Below are positions 1 through 7,599 of a stretch of DNA of 64,000 nt, piece by piece (position 1 is the stretch's first letter; each line of letters begins with the position of its first letter). The DNA comes from Chthoniobacteraceae bacterium (GTDB lineage: Bacteria > Verrucomicrobiota > Verrucomicrobiia > Chthoniobacterales > Chthoniobacteraceae). The stretch is taken from NCBI GenBank assembly GCA_947471505.1, contig CANIWM010000023.1, positions 1-64,000 of the forward strand, given 5' to 3'. The notes under the pieces are model-generated. The model was not told where the DNA came from. It saw nothing but the letters and a program-made list of their open reading frames with translations, and searched no databases. A program made the translations under genes and the position numbers.

Positions 1-128
1 GGAGCGTCGGAGCGTCGGAGCGTCGGAGCGTCGGAGCGTCGGAGCGTCGGAGCGTCGGAGCGTCGGAGCGTCGGAGCGTCGGAGCGTCGGAGCGTCGGAG
101 CGTCGGAGCGTCGGAGCGTCGGAGCGTT
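1..128. repeat. Octanucleotide tandem array (GGAGCGTC)n
   Basis: Sixteen head-to-tail copies of the 8-bp unit GGAGCGTC fill the left edge. The first fifteen are perfect and the last reads GGAGCGTT. The array runs off the window, so its true length is unknown. Eight is not a multiple of three, so changes in copy number would shift any reading frame crossing it. Perfect copies suggest recent expansion by replication slippage. No spacers are present, so it is not a CRISPR array. Confidence 0.95.
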
Positions 129-227
129 AAGAATAGTTTACGAGCGAGTTTCTTATTGGATGTCGAGCCTCGGGATTCGTCCGAGCGCGGAGGGTGTTTT
201 GTGAACGCTCGCGGAGAGCATGAATGT

Positions 228-251
228 GACACAGCCCGTCCCGGCTGTGTC
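228..251. repeat. Short perfect hairpin
   Basis: GACACAGCC and GGCTGTGTC form a perfect 9-bp stem around a 6-nt loop. No T run follows on either strand, so a REP-like palindrome is more likely than an intrinsic terminator. Confidence 0.6.
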
Positions 252-260
252 GCGCTCTTC

Positions 261-288
261 GCGAAAGTAGTCCCCGACTTTAGTCGGC
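261..288 (+). repeat. 28-bp dispersed element, copy A
   Basis: It begins GCGAAAGTAGTC and ends GACTTTAGTCGGC. It differs from copies B (391-418) and C (20225-20252) at only two adjacent central positions (CC in place of AG). Its right half holds the palindrome CGACTTTAGTCG. It lies in inverted orientation to copy B, with about 100 bp between them. Confidence 0.85.
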
Positions 289-390
289 ACGACGAAGTGA
301 GTAGAAAACGGGTGAAACTCGCGGAGTGCCTGTATGGAAAATCTGTGCAGCGGATTGCGAGCACGGCGCATCCACTCGGCACAACGACTC

Positions 391-418
391 GCCGACTAAA
401 GTCGCTGACTACTTTCGC
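391..418 (-). repeat. 28-bp dispersed element, copy B
   Basis: Read on the minus strand, this is identical over 28 of 28 bases to copy C, which lies about 20 kb away inside a permease gene. It directly abuts the 21-bp tandem array. Confidence 0.9.
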
Positions 419-419
419 C

Positions 420-735
420 ACAGAGGCATTCTCCGGCGCGACGGAGGCCCGAACTTTTCCCGCAGAGCCATTCTCTGCGGCGCAAGTTGCCCTCTCCGCC
501 ACCGCAGAGGCCCCCTCTTTCGCCGTAGAGACGTTCTCCTGCATCGCGGAGAAGCGCTCCGCCACCGCAGAGGCTCAAACTCTCGCGACAGAGAGCCGCA
601 CCTTCGCCACAGAGAAGCGCACCTTCCGCGCAGAGAAGCGCACCTTCCGCGCAGAGAAGCTCTCCGGCGCGGCAGAGACGTTCTCTGCCTCACAGAGAAG
701 CTCTCTGTCGCACAGAGACTACTCCCCATCAGGAC
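420..735. repeat. Degenerate 21-bp tandem array (about 15 units)
   Basis: Units follow a loose consensus GCAGAGAAGCGCACCTTCCG plus one base. Adjacent units near 616-660 are almost identical, and the outer ones are diverged. In one frame the array reads as heptads such as TEKRTFR, AEKRTFR and AEKLSGA. The 21-bp period keeps several frames open, so the heptads may be a by-product rather than a protein. No ribosome binding site or recognisable domain supports translation. Confidence 0.7.
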
Positions 736-809
736 TTTACGCAAAAACAGCCCCGCACGCCTGAGCGCCGCACTATCAGAACAAAAACCAACACAAAATA
801 CCAACTACA

Positions 810-1427
810 ATGGCAACAGACATGATCCCACACTCGTTCAAAAACCTCCGCGACTGGCTCAAGCTCCAGATTGATGAAGTCGCCGGCATCGGCTCCTCAT
901 GCGGCATGACCAGCCCGGAAATAGTCACCTACCTCGCGTCGGCGAATCTCCTGCACCCCAAGGTCGCCGAAATCGTCACCCTCATGGAGACGCTGGAGGA
1001 AAAAACCAACGACCTAGAGCCGCACCTCGCCACGCAACTCCCGCTCCTGCGCAAAGCCATCGCCCGCGCCAAAACGCACCCCGGCTGCGTGCCAAGCACC
1101 GTTTTGGCAATGCAGTGGAAGGGCGATTCCACAGAGTTCAACCCCGAGACCGCACGCCCCAATATCAAGCTCACCGCCATGAATGGCCGCGTGAAAGTGG
1201 AAGGCAACAAACCCGGCTTCGAGGCATATAACCTCTACTCCCGCATCAAAGGCCAAGTCGCATGGAAGGCCATCGCCATCCGCAAACGCAAATTCCCCTA
1301 CTACGACGACTCCGCCCTCGCCGTGCCTAACACCCCCGAAGTCCGCGAATACATGGCGATGGGCGTCATCAACGACGAGGAAGTGGGCGTGCCGAGTGAG
1401 ATCAAAGAGGTGGTGTACGCGGGCTAA
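810..1427 (+). CDS. Conserved hypothetical protein with possible C-terminal Fn3-like module
   Basis: A 205-residue protein with no signal peptide and no membrane segment. Residues 1-90 look helical, and a lysine-rich stretch (AIARAKTH) leads into a beta-type C-terminal half. The C-terminal segment around residues 135-200 (YNLYSRIKG, then FPYYDDSALAVPNTPEVREY, then VPSEIKEVVY) resembles the Fn3-like tail of a group of short hypothetical proteins I recall from Verrucomicrobia. There the pattern 'PYVDNRPL..PGTPEVREYRA...GD..IG..S' recurs. I infer a small cytoplasmic protein of unknown role. The start is the ATG after the repeat region; the sequence just before it has no strong Shine-Dalgarno motif. 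Confidence 0.7.
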   Translation: MATDMIPHSFKNLRDWLKLQIDEVAGIGSSCGMTSPEIVTYLASANLLHPKVAEIVTLMETLEEKTNDLEPHLATQLPLLRKAIARAKTHPGCVPSTVLAMQWKGDSTEFNPETARPNIKLTAMNGRVKVEGNKPGFEAYNLYSRIKGQVAWKAIAIRKRKFPYYDDSALAVPNTPEVREYMAMGVINDEEVGVPSEIKEVVYAG

Positions 1428-1446
1428 ATCGAAAGGACTTTATTTT

Positions 1447-1536
1447 ATGAAAATACTACTCGCCGGTGCCCCCCAGAAGACCAAGCGGCGGCACACCCCC
1501 GCCGCCCGCACCGCCGACGCCATAATACACCTATGA
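1447..1536 (+). CDS. Possible 29-aa upstream peptide coupled to the next gene
   Basis: An ATG about 10 nt after AAAGG opens a 29-codon frame (MKILLAGAPQ...). Its TGA stop overlaps the ATG of the next gene as ATGA. The spacing and overlap suggest translational coupling, but the peptide has no recognisable motif and may be only a leader. Confidence 0.35.
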   Translation: MKILLAGAPQKTKRRHTPAARTADAIIHL

Positions 1537-1721
1537 CAACAAGCACGGCTGAAAAAAACGGTTACGTATGTCCAATATGCCACCAACGCCTTGCGCGCGA
1601 CCGCGTCGGACGTGGATACGTTCGTCACCTGTCCAAGCGTAATGATAACACTTACTGTGATTACGAGCGCGGTGATTGGGACGGAAGTCAGCAGACCGAT
1701 TTGCCGAGAAAAGAAAACTGA
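1533..1721 (+). CDS. Small putative zinc-binding protein
   Basis: A 62-residue protein with a CPIC pair at residues 13-16. A basic segment with GRGYVRHL follows, then a third cysteine in TYCDYERGD. Spaced Cys and His residues in so short a protein suggest a zinc-ribbon-like fold. I recall similar small 'C-x2-C ... GRG-VRHL ... C--GRGERD' proteins in other bacteria. The function is unknown; nucleic-acid or protein binding is only an inference. The start overlaps the preceding small frame (ATGA), and the stop lies 5 nt before the next ATG, so the two are probably co-transcribed. Confidence 0.65.
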   Translation: MTTSTAEKNGYVCPICHQRLARDRVGRGYVRHLSKRNDNTYCDYERGDWDGSQQTDLPRKEN

Positions 1722-1726
1722 GATTT

Positions 1727-3370
1727 ATGGAACAATTTTTCATCATGGAAGGCGAGGAGCAGAAAGGCCCCTTCACGCCAGCAAATCTCCAAATCCTCCG
1801 CAAGAGTGGACGCATTTCAGGAGACACAATGGTGTGGCGGGAGGGAATGGACGATTGGAAACCGCTGGATGAAGTGCAGCCGGTTCCTGAACCTCAGCCG
1901 AGGGATTCCGCAGCTACCAATGCAGCTCCACCCCCATACTCTCCCCAGCCGACCTCCTCGTCCAAGACACCAACGACGAAGGGCGTGGAGCTTTACCAAA
2001 AGCATGTCCTATCAAGGTTCCCGTGGCTCAGACCCAAGTGGCTCCTTGCTTCCCTGGGGATAATTGCCGCACTGGCTAGCGGTGCATTATTCTACAATTC
2101 GACTCCCTCCGAAGCCGAATTGCGGAACGCCGTTGAGGAGAGCATCCCAGAGTTGAGGTTGGGGTTTCCCGTCACCATGGAGGGATACACCGTCTCCAAT
2201 AAATATCCGACCTCCATTCAAGGAGAGAGCCGACTTGTCTATGACATGGAAGTCCGAATCCGACCGACCGTAAACCTGATCGGTAGCGAGAAACCTGCGC
2301 TGCACTATCGGGCGGTAGTCCAGTATGCGAAACGCGGAAGGCTATGGTATCACTGGACCGCAATCGCTGATCGAGACGTGCTTGCGAAGCAGATCAGCGC
2401 TACACTTGCGAAAGGCGTCGCAGAGGTAGAAAGCAAAAATGCCGAAGACCTGAAGCTGCAACAAAAGAAGCAGGAGCTACTTATCGCAGCGGGAAAGGTA
2501 GAACTCCTGCGCAAGGACGCGGAAGACAGAAAAAGAGAAAACGAAGCCCAAGCAGCCCGACGCGCCCAAGACGAGTTGGACAATCAAAAGCGTGAATTTG
2601 AGCGCGCAAAAGAAGCGAGGGCCGAAAAGGCTCGCATGGAGGCTGAACAGATCAAACTCGAGGAGGAGCAGCGAATCACCATGCAAAAGAATGCCGAACT
2701 GGCAAAAAAAGCGGACCTCGCAAAGAAGCAAGAGCAAGAGCAACGCGCTGCGTTTGCGGCCAAATTGTTTTCTCGCCTGGATACGTTGGTGGTTCTTTCT
2801 GCAACGTTAAAAAAGCAGAATGTCACCATTGAATATCGAGGCTCCGGGGTAGAGGGATTCGAGTCATTCTTTAAGAACCGCGACCATTTGAAGTTCATTA
2901 ACTTCCTTACCGGGAAATCGTACGTCGAGTATCCTCCAGAGAAAGAAATCGAAGCTGCGATTAAGGGCGGCGGTTCGCGGGATTTTAAGATACTGCTCAA
3001 AACAAAACTGCGCACTGACGCCGAGGGAAATGACCTTTGGTTGCTCTCCTTTCCGGGTTCGAATCGCGATCCTTTCTGGAAAAATGGTTCCATCATGCAA
3101 GAAAAGCGAGACGGGGAATTGCATCCAGATGGGATTGGCTATCTCTTTAATTGGTCCCCCTCCGTTGAACCAAATATTTTTGTTGTCGGAGATAGCAGGT
3201 CAGTGAGCTCGCCAATCGATGAAGCAACCCGATATGAACGAAAAGAGGTCGAGTTTTTGGAGAAGAAGAAAAGCCTCGGTGAGATCGATGAAGCGACCTA
3301 CGTCACGCGAGTGACGGAACTTCGAAAAAAGAACCGCGATACAATGCGCAAGTGGGCGTTGAGCAGATAA
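1727..3370 (+). CDS. GYF_2/DUF4339-domain membrane protein with long coiled coil
   Basis: A 547-residue protein. Residues 1-50 form a GYF_2 (DUF4339) domain with the typical GPFTPANLQ and MVWREGMDDWKPL features. A Pro/Ser-rich linker and one transmembrane segment near residues 105-124 (WLLASLGIIAALASGALF) follow. Next come a folded domain of about 120 residues and a highly charged coiled coil (about residues 240-345, rich in EKARMEAEQ-type heptads). The C-terminal domain ends in a short segment (KSLGEIDEATY) reminiscent of SHOCT. I use the ATG at 1727; an in-frame ATG lies 51 nt upstream but overlaps the previous gene. Base composition here is visibly more AT-rich than in the housekeeping genes, which hints at horizontal acquisition. 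Its role is unknown. Confidence 0.75.
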   Translation: MEQFFIMEGEEQKGPFTPANLQILRKSGRISGDTMVWREGMDDWKPLDEVQPVPEPQPRDSAATNAAPPPYSPQPTSSSKTPTTKGVELYQKHVLSRFPWLRPKWLLASLGIIAALASGALFYNSTPSEAELRNAVEESIPELRLGFPVTMEGYTVSNKYPTSIQGESRLVYDMEVRIRPTVNLIGSEKPALHYRAVVQYAKRGRLWYHWTAIADRDVLAKQISATLAKGVAEVESKNAEDLKLQQKKQELLIAAGKVELLRKDAEDRKRENEAQAARRAQDELDNQKREFERAKEARAEKARMEAEQIKLEEEQRITMQKNAELAKKADLAKKQEQEQRAAFAAKLFSRLDTLVVLSATLKKQNVTIEYRGSGVEGFESFFKNRDHLKFINFLTGKSYVEYPPEKEIEAAIKGGGSRDFKILLKTKLRTDAEGNDLWLLSFPGSNRDPFWKNGSIMQEKRDGELHPDGIGYLFNWSPSVEPNIFVVGDSRSVSSPIDEATRYERKEVEFLEKKKSLGEIDEATYVTRVTELRKKNRDTMRKWALSR

Positions 3371-3410
3371 AGCAGGGGTGACGCTGGCTTCAGCGTGAAA
3401 GCGGTTCAGC

Positions 3411-3532
3411 GTGCTAAAAGCGTTCAAATATGCCACGCAAAAATAGATGGATGAAATGCGGCTAAATGATGTTTTCTTTGTCGCCCAAAGCAGCGAGTTG
3501 ACGCCCCGCAGGACTTCGGGCATTTTCCGCGC
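3411..3532 (+). promoter_or_regulatory. Leader of toxin-antitoxin operon, duplicated at 38869
   Basis: This 122-bp segment matches 38869-38993 over its whole length at roughly 70% identity by eye. The last 40 bases (GAGTTGACGCC, then GCAGGACTTCGGGCATTTTC) are almost identical. TTGACG could be a -35 box. Since the block sits directly before an antitoxin-like start in both places, I infer a promoter or operator. Confidence 0.55.
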
Positions 3533-3751
3533 ATGAGCATCACATTGGCTGTTGAGAAAGATTCGATCAAACTCCCTGCTGGGGTTCACTTGCTGGATGG
3601 GACGATGGTGCAGGTCACGCTCCCTGACGAAGTCCCTCCCAAGAATGATGGGAAGTGGATGCTGGAGTTTGCCGGGATTGCTGATGATGTGCCTTCGGAT
3701 CTCGCTCGCAATTTGGACCACTACGTTCACGGGCAACCTCGGAAACCGTGA
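3533..3751 (+). CDS. Antitoxin-like protein (VapB position)
   Basis: A 72-residue protein (MSITLAVEKDSIKLPAGVHL...) encoded immediately before a PIN-domain protein. Their frames overlap as GTGA, the usual tightly coupled toxin-antitoxin layout. The N-terminus has the beta-strand character of small DNA-binding antitoxins (KLPAGVHLLDGTMVQVTLP). The C-terminal part (SDLARNLDHYVHG) would be the toxin-binding tail. By analogy it should neutralise the PIN toxin and autorepress from the leader just upstream. Confidence 0.7.
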   Translation: MSITLAVEKDSIKLPAGVHLLDGTMVQVTLPDEVPPKNDGKWMLEFAGIADDVPSDLARNLDHYVHGQPRKP

Positions 3752-4149
3752 GGTATTTTGCGGACGCATTTTTCTACGTGGCGCTGTTCAATCGGCATGA
3801 CGAATATCATCCGAGAGTCGTCGAGTGGGTAGAGGGCTTTGTGGGGGAGATTGTGACGACCCAATGGATTCTGACGGAGGTGGCGGATGCGTTTTCAAGT
3901 TCGCAGGTGCGGCGAAGCTTGCCCGGGATTTTCAGCAAGCTGAAGCAAAGCCCGAACACCAGAATCGTGGCCGCATCGCCCGAGTATTTCGCAAGGGGAA
4001 TGAAGCTCTACGACGAGCGTCCAGATAAGGAATGGTCGCTCACGGACTGTATCTCCCTCGTGGTGATGGCGGATGAGGGGCTCACCGAGGCGCTGACTCA
4101 CGATCATCATTTTGAGCAGGCGGGATTCACGGCGGTGTTCGCCGATTGA
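3748..4149 (+). CDS. vapC: PIN-domain ribonuclease toxin, VapC-like
   Basis: A 133-residue protein with PIN-domain architecture. The acidic residues expected to bind Mg2+ or Mn2+ are present: Asp in RYFADAFF, Glu in LTEVADAF, Asp in SLTDCISL and Asp in THDHHF. Such toxins cleave RNA, often tRNA or rRNA. The GTG start overlaps the antitoxin stop (GTGA), so translation is coupled. Its stop lies 16 nt before mnmE; this is the last accessory gene before a housekeeping block. The target cannot be predicted from sequence. Confidence 0.85.
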   Translation: MRYFADAFFYVALFNRHDEYHPRVVEWVEGFVGEIVTTQWILTEVADAFSSSQVRRSLPGIFSKLKQSPNTRIVAASPEYFARGMKLYDERPDKEWSLTDCISLVVMADEGLTEALTHDHHFEQAGFTAVFAD

Positions 4150-4165
4150 TTCGGATGCAGTGAAC

Positions 4166-5491
4166 ATGGATACCATCGCAGCCATCAGCACCGCACCGGC
4201 AGAAGCCGCCATCGCGCTCATCCGCATGAGCGGGCCGGAGGCGCTCGCGATTGCCGAACTGCTCTGGCGGGGGAAAAAGACCGTCGCCACGTTGCCGCCG
4301 CGCTTTGCCGCGTATGGCAGCATCGTGGAGGACGGCGCGAAGCTCGACGATGTGCTGCTCACCACCTTTCGCGGCCCCGCCAGCTACACGGGCGAAGACA
4401 TGGTGGAGATTGCCTGTCACGGCGGCGTGCTCGTCTCCCGCCGCATCCTCGCCGCGTTGCTACGGCGCGGAGCGCGGAGTGCGGAGCCGGGCGAGTTCAC
4501 CCAGCGTGCTTATATGAACGGCAAGCTGGACCTCACGCAGGCCGAAGCCGTCATGGACCTCATCGGCGCGCAGACGGAACTCGCGCTGCAAGCCGCCGCC
4601 GAGCAGCTCGAAGGCCGACTCGGCGACCGCATCCGCGCTTTGCGCCAGCAAGTGCTAGAGATTCTCGCGCATGTGGAGGCGTATATTGATTTTCCCGACG
4701 AAGATATTTCCCCCGATGTCGGCGCGGCCCTGCAAGCGCGCATGGATTCCGCGAAGGCGGAAATCGAACGCCTCCTCGCGACTGCCAGCCAAGGCAGGCT
4801 CATGCGCGAGGGCGTCCGCACCGTCATCTACGGCGCACCCAACGTCGGCAAATCCTCGCTGCTCAATCTCCTTCTCGGCTTCGAGCGCGCCATCGTCAAC
4901 GCCCGCCCCGGCACGACCCGCGATGTGCTAGAAGAAACCGTGAATTTACGCGGCATTCCCGTCCGCCTCATGGACACCGCAGGCGTCCGCGACACTGAGG
5001 ATGAAATCGAACGCGCAGGCATCGAGCGCACCCGCCGCGCGCTGGAGCGCGCCGACCTCGTGCTGCATCTCTTCGACGCCAGTGCACCGCCGACCGACGA
5101 GCTGCCGACGACTCCCGGCAAAGTGCTGCGTATCATCAACAAGGCCGACCTCGGCCAACACGCAGCGTGGGCGGGCGCAGAAATCGCCCGCATCTCGTGC
5201 CTGCAAAACACCGGCCTCGACGAACTCACCGACGCTATTTTCTCCGCAGTCACCGCCGGCGCAGGGCGGAGCGATTGGAGCGTCGCCATCAACGCACGGC
5301 ACCAGTCATGTCTGGAAAAAGCACGCGACTCGCTAGTCGTCGCGCAGCAAGCCTTGGCGGACGGGCTCTCGCCCGAGTTCGTCGCCGAAGACCTGCGAGC
5401 CACGATGAACGCCGTCGGCGATGTCGTTGGCCGCCCCGATACCGAAGATGTGCTGGGGGTGATCTTCGCTTCCTTCTGCATCGGTAAATAG
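4166..5491 (+). CDS. mnmE: tRNA uridine-5-carboxymethylaminomethyl modification GTPase MnmE
   Basis: A 441-residue GTPase that, with MnmG, modifies wobble uridine 34 of certain tRNAs. The N-terminal tetrahydrofolate-binding domain begins MDTIAAISTAPAEAAIALIR. The helical domain is interrupted by the G domain, with GAPNVGKSS (about residues 222-230), GTTRD, DTAG and NKAD. The C-terminus carries the diagnostic FCIGK, whose Cys is essential in characterised MnmE. The length matches the family. I chose the ATG at 4166 because the family N-terminus starts there; a longer frame would overlap vapC. A strong terminator follows about 110 bp downstream. Confidence 0.97.
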   Translation: MDTIAAISTAPAEAAIALIRMSGPEALAIAELLWRGKKTVATLPPRFAAYGSIVEDGAKLDDVLLTTFRGPASYTGEDMVEIACHGGVLVSRRILAALLRRGARSAEPGEFTQRAYMNGKLDLTQAEAVMDLIGAQTELALQAAAEQLEGRLGDRIRALRQQVLEILAHVEAYIDFPDEDISPDVGAALQARMDSAKAEIERLLATASQGRLMREGVRTVIYGAPNVGKSSLLNLLLGFERAIVNARPGTTRDVLEETVNLRGIPVRLMDTAGVRDTEDEIERAGIERTRRALERADLVLHLFDASAPPTDELPTTPGKVLRIINKADLGQHAAWAGAEIARISCLQNTGLDELTDAIFSAVTAGAGRSDWSVAINARHQSCLEKARDSLVVAQQALADGLSPEFVAEDLRATMNAVGDVVGRPDTEDVLGVIFASFCIGK

Positions 5492-5603
5492 GGCGCTAAA
5501 ATCGTTAGGTAAATTTCCTGAAACATTCCTTGCGTGAACGCAGAACTCGACGATGCTTCGAGCCAGAAGGTCGCCCTTCAACAATTCCTCTACCCGAACA
5601 TAA

Positions 5604-5649
5604 ATGCGGTCCGCAGCGCGCCCAGTGCTGCGGACCGCATAATTTTTTT
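5604..5649 (+). terminator. Rho-independent terminator after mnmE
   Basis: A perfect 13-bp stem (ATGCGGTCCGCAG and CTGCGGACCGCAT) with an 11-nt loop is followed by AATTTTTTT. It marks the end of the mnmE transcript. It also argues against starting the next protein at the in-frame ATG at 5534, since that frame would run through the terminator. Confidence 0.92.
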
Positions 5650-5701
5650 AAACCGATACGTCGTTCCATTTCCCTCCCTCGACGCTATAGTCCCATCCGC
5701 G

Positions 5702-6709
5702 ATGCCACAGGACGCTCCATACAAAATCCGCAACGCGGTGTTCGGCCTTCTCTCGGGCTCTGCCGTACTCATCGCCGCATGGTCGTTGAGCGACTCCCCT
5801 TCCCCGTCCGCGCAGGAGGTCGCGGCTTATTACGAAAGCACCGTCTCGCCGCTCCTTGATGAGTCCGCTCGCCGAGACCGCGCTGCTGCGGATGCGGCGA
5901 TGGAAAGGCTGCACGCGCATTTCCAACGATTTCACGGCGGCATCCCTGCCTTTGCCGAAGATATCACTGGCTGGGGCACGCGCTTCGGAATCGTCGGGCG
6001 CTCGGTAAAAGACTTGTGGACGAAGTTTTGGGAAGACGCGACGCGTGCTACCGCGACCAAGCAATACGTGAACGCGAAGTTCCGCGATCACATTGTTTCG
6101 GAGGTGAAGTTGAACGCAGCCATCGCCGACACACTGGGCGTTTTCCACGAAGCCATCACAGCAAACCGCAACCGCACGCTGGCGGAAGTGCAACTCGCCC
6201 TCACCATGTCGGAATGCCCTGTACAACTTCCCCCGCTCCGCATCGAAGCGCTGATGCGCGAATCCGCCGCCGCCGCCGAGAAACTCTCCGCGAAGCAAGG
6301 CGGCGACACCGTCGTCAGCGGCATCGCGACCTTGGCCGTGGGAACCGCCGCCGGCGAGGCAACCACGCGCCTCGCAGCATCGCTCCTCGCACGACTCGCC
6401 GCGACAACCGCAGCCACCATCGCTACGGAAGGCTCCGCAGCAGCAGGCGCAACGGCCACCGGCGGTGCAGCGGGAACTGTGGGCGGCCCGGCCGGAACCA
6501 TCATCGGCATCGGCGTCGGCATCGTCGCAGGAGTGATCATGGATTGGTGGATGACGGACTCCTTCAAAACAAAACTCCACGAGCAATGCGGCAGCTTCCT
6601 GACAAAACTCGAGGGCGAACTCGCCGCCAGTCTGCGCAAACCGCTCGAAGACGCAGCCACTACGAACCACGCTGCATTTCGCGCTGCACTCCAGCGCTCA
6701 CTGCCATGA
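5702..6709 (+). CDS. Hypothetical membrane protein with glycine-zipper segment
   Basis: A 335-residue protein of unrecognised family. An N-terminal hydrophobic segment (NAVFGLLSGSAVLIAAW) is a membrane anchor or signal. A long helical region follows (about residues 40-220). Then comes a Gly/Ala-rich hydrophobic stretch (about 240-290) with small-residue spacing (GTVGGPAGTIIGIGVGIVAG), typical of glycine zippers that insert in membranes, and finally a charged C-terminus. The start is ATG 5702, beyond the terminator. The stop overlaps the next ATG (ATGA), so the two proteins are made together. It may be a membrane-inserting partner of the next protein; no function is assigned. Confidence 0.6.
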   Translation: MPQDAPYKIRNAVFGLLSGSAVLIAAWSLSDSPSPSAQEVAAYYESTVSPLLDESARRDRAAADAAMERLHAHFQRFHGGIPAFAEDITGWGTRFGIVGRSVKDLWTKFWEDATRATATKQYVNAKFRDHIVSEVKLNAAIADTLGVFHEAITANRNRTLAEVQLALTMSECPVQLPPLRIEALMRESAAAAEKLSAKQGGDTVVSGIATLAVGTAAGEATTRLAASLLARLAATTAATIATEGSAAAGATATGGAAGTVGGPAGTIIGIGVGIVAGVIMDWWMTDSFKTKLHEQCGSFLTKLEGELAASLRKPLEDAATTNHAAFRAALQRSLP

Positions 6710-7524
6710 AACTCTTCGTCCTCATCGCCTGCCTCGCCACTACCGCGCTCGCCCAGGTCGGCAGCGTCGCCACAGAACTCACGGAAGCTGTCCTGAAAAA
6801 GATGGCGCAATCCTCCGCCAAAGAACTCGCCGAAATCGGCGGCGACGCCACCGTACGCGCCGTCCTCAGCAAAGCCGCCGCAGAGGGCGGTGAAACCGCG
6901 GCCCGCGAAGCCGCCACACTCTGCGAGCGCTTCGGCCCCGCCGCAGTGCAGGCCATGAAAGCATCGCCTGCCCGCATGGCGCAAAGCCTCAGTAAAATGC
7001 CCGACGACCTCGCCGCCGCCGCCGTCCGTGCCGCCAGTCGCGAGCCCGAACTAATCGGAAAACTTGTCGCCACACTCGGCGACGACGCACTTCTCATCGC
7101 CGCAAAACATCCCGGTGTCGGCACGACCATCGCCGAGAAACTCAGCGCAGAAGGCGTCGCCCTCGCCAAGCAACTCCCCACGGCCGACGCCATCCGTCTC
7201 GCCCGCGCCGCCGACGACATCGCGACAGTGGCTAGGGCCGAACGTCCCGCCGTATTCGCAAAGCTTCAGCGGACCGGGGGCAAAGGGCTCGACTTCCTGG
7301 AACGCCACCCGCGCATTCTCCTCACGTCCGCCGGAGTGGCCCTATTCCTCGCGGTGAAGGACGACATTCTCGGCACCAAAGACGCCCCCGGTCTCATCGA
7401 GCGCACGCTCGAAAAGTTTCGCAATCCACTGAGCATCTTCCTCGTCACCATCGCCGCGCTCATCTTTGCCCGCGTGGGTTTCATCATCACCCGCATCATC
7501 CGTTACCGACGCTCAAAGAAGTAA
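6706..7524 (+). CDS. Hypothetical secreted or membrane protein with helical repeats
   Basis: A 272-residue protein with a clear signal peptide (MKLFVLIACLATTALA). An alanine-rich domain of short helical repeats spans about residues 20-195 and looks HEAT-like or alpha-solenoid-like (for example LSKMPDDLAAAAVRAA, then ELIGKLVATLGDDAL). Two membrane segments lie near the C-terminus (RILLTSAGVALFLAV and LSIFLVTIAALIFARVGF), with a basic tail (RYRRSKK). It is translationally coupled to the preceding glycine-zipper protein. I do not recognise the family. The arrangement suggests a soluble domain held outside the inner membrane by a two-helix anchor. Confidence 0.6.
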   Translation: MKLFVLIACLATTALAQVGSVATELTEAVLKKMAQSSAKELAEIGGDATVRAVLSKAAAEGGETAAREAATLCERFGPAAVQAMKASPARMAQSLSKMPDDLAAAAVRAASREPELIGKLVATLGDDALLIAAKHPGVGTTIAEKLSAEGVALAKQLPTADAIRLARAADDIATVARAERPAVFAKLQRTGGKGLDFLERHPRILLTSAGVALFLAVKDDILGTKDAPGLIERTLEKFRNPLSIFLVTIAALIFARVGFIITRIIRYRRSKK

Positions 7525-7599
7525 GCAATTTGTCGTCCACGACATATTCACAGAAATGCTTTGCGGTAGGATGGCGAAATACGGTTCGCTCTGCCGCCT

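Larger units (their letters stand above)
129..809. other. Repeat-rich intergenic region, no convincing gene
   Basis: This stretch contains a hairpin (228-251), two inverted copies of a 28-bp dispersed element (261-288 and 391-418) and a degenerate 21-bp tandem array (420-735). Open frames cross it on both strands, for example a 202-codon frame from 156 to 764. They are open because the 21-bp period keeps every frame free of stops, and none looks like a known protein. I call it non-coding repeat DNA upstream of the first real gene. Confidence 0.6.

Noticed and set aside
1-128. CRISPR array
   Set aside because: Units are 8 bp and contiguous with no spacers.
156-764. 202-codon ORF in the 21-bp repeat array
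   Set aside because: Open frames on both strands follow from the 21-bp period; no ribosome binding site or recognised domain, so it is kept as a repeat only.
5534-5701. N-terminal extension of the glycine-zipper protein from ATG 5534
   Set aside because: The extension contains a perfect intrinsic terminator (5604-5649) and is not protein-like.
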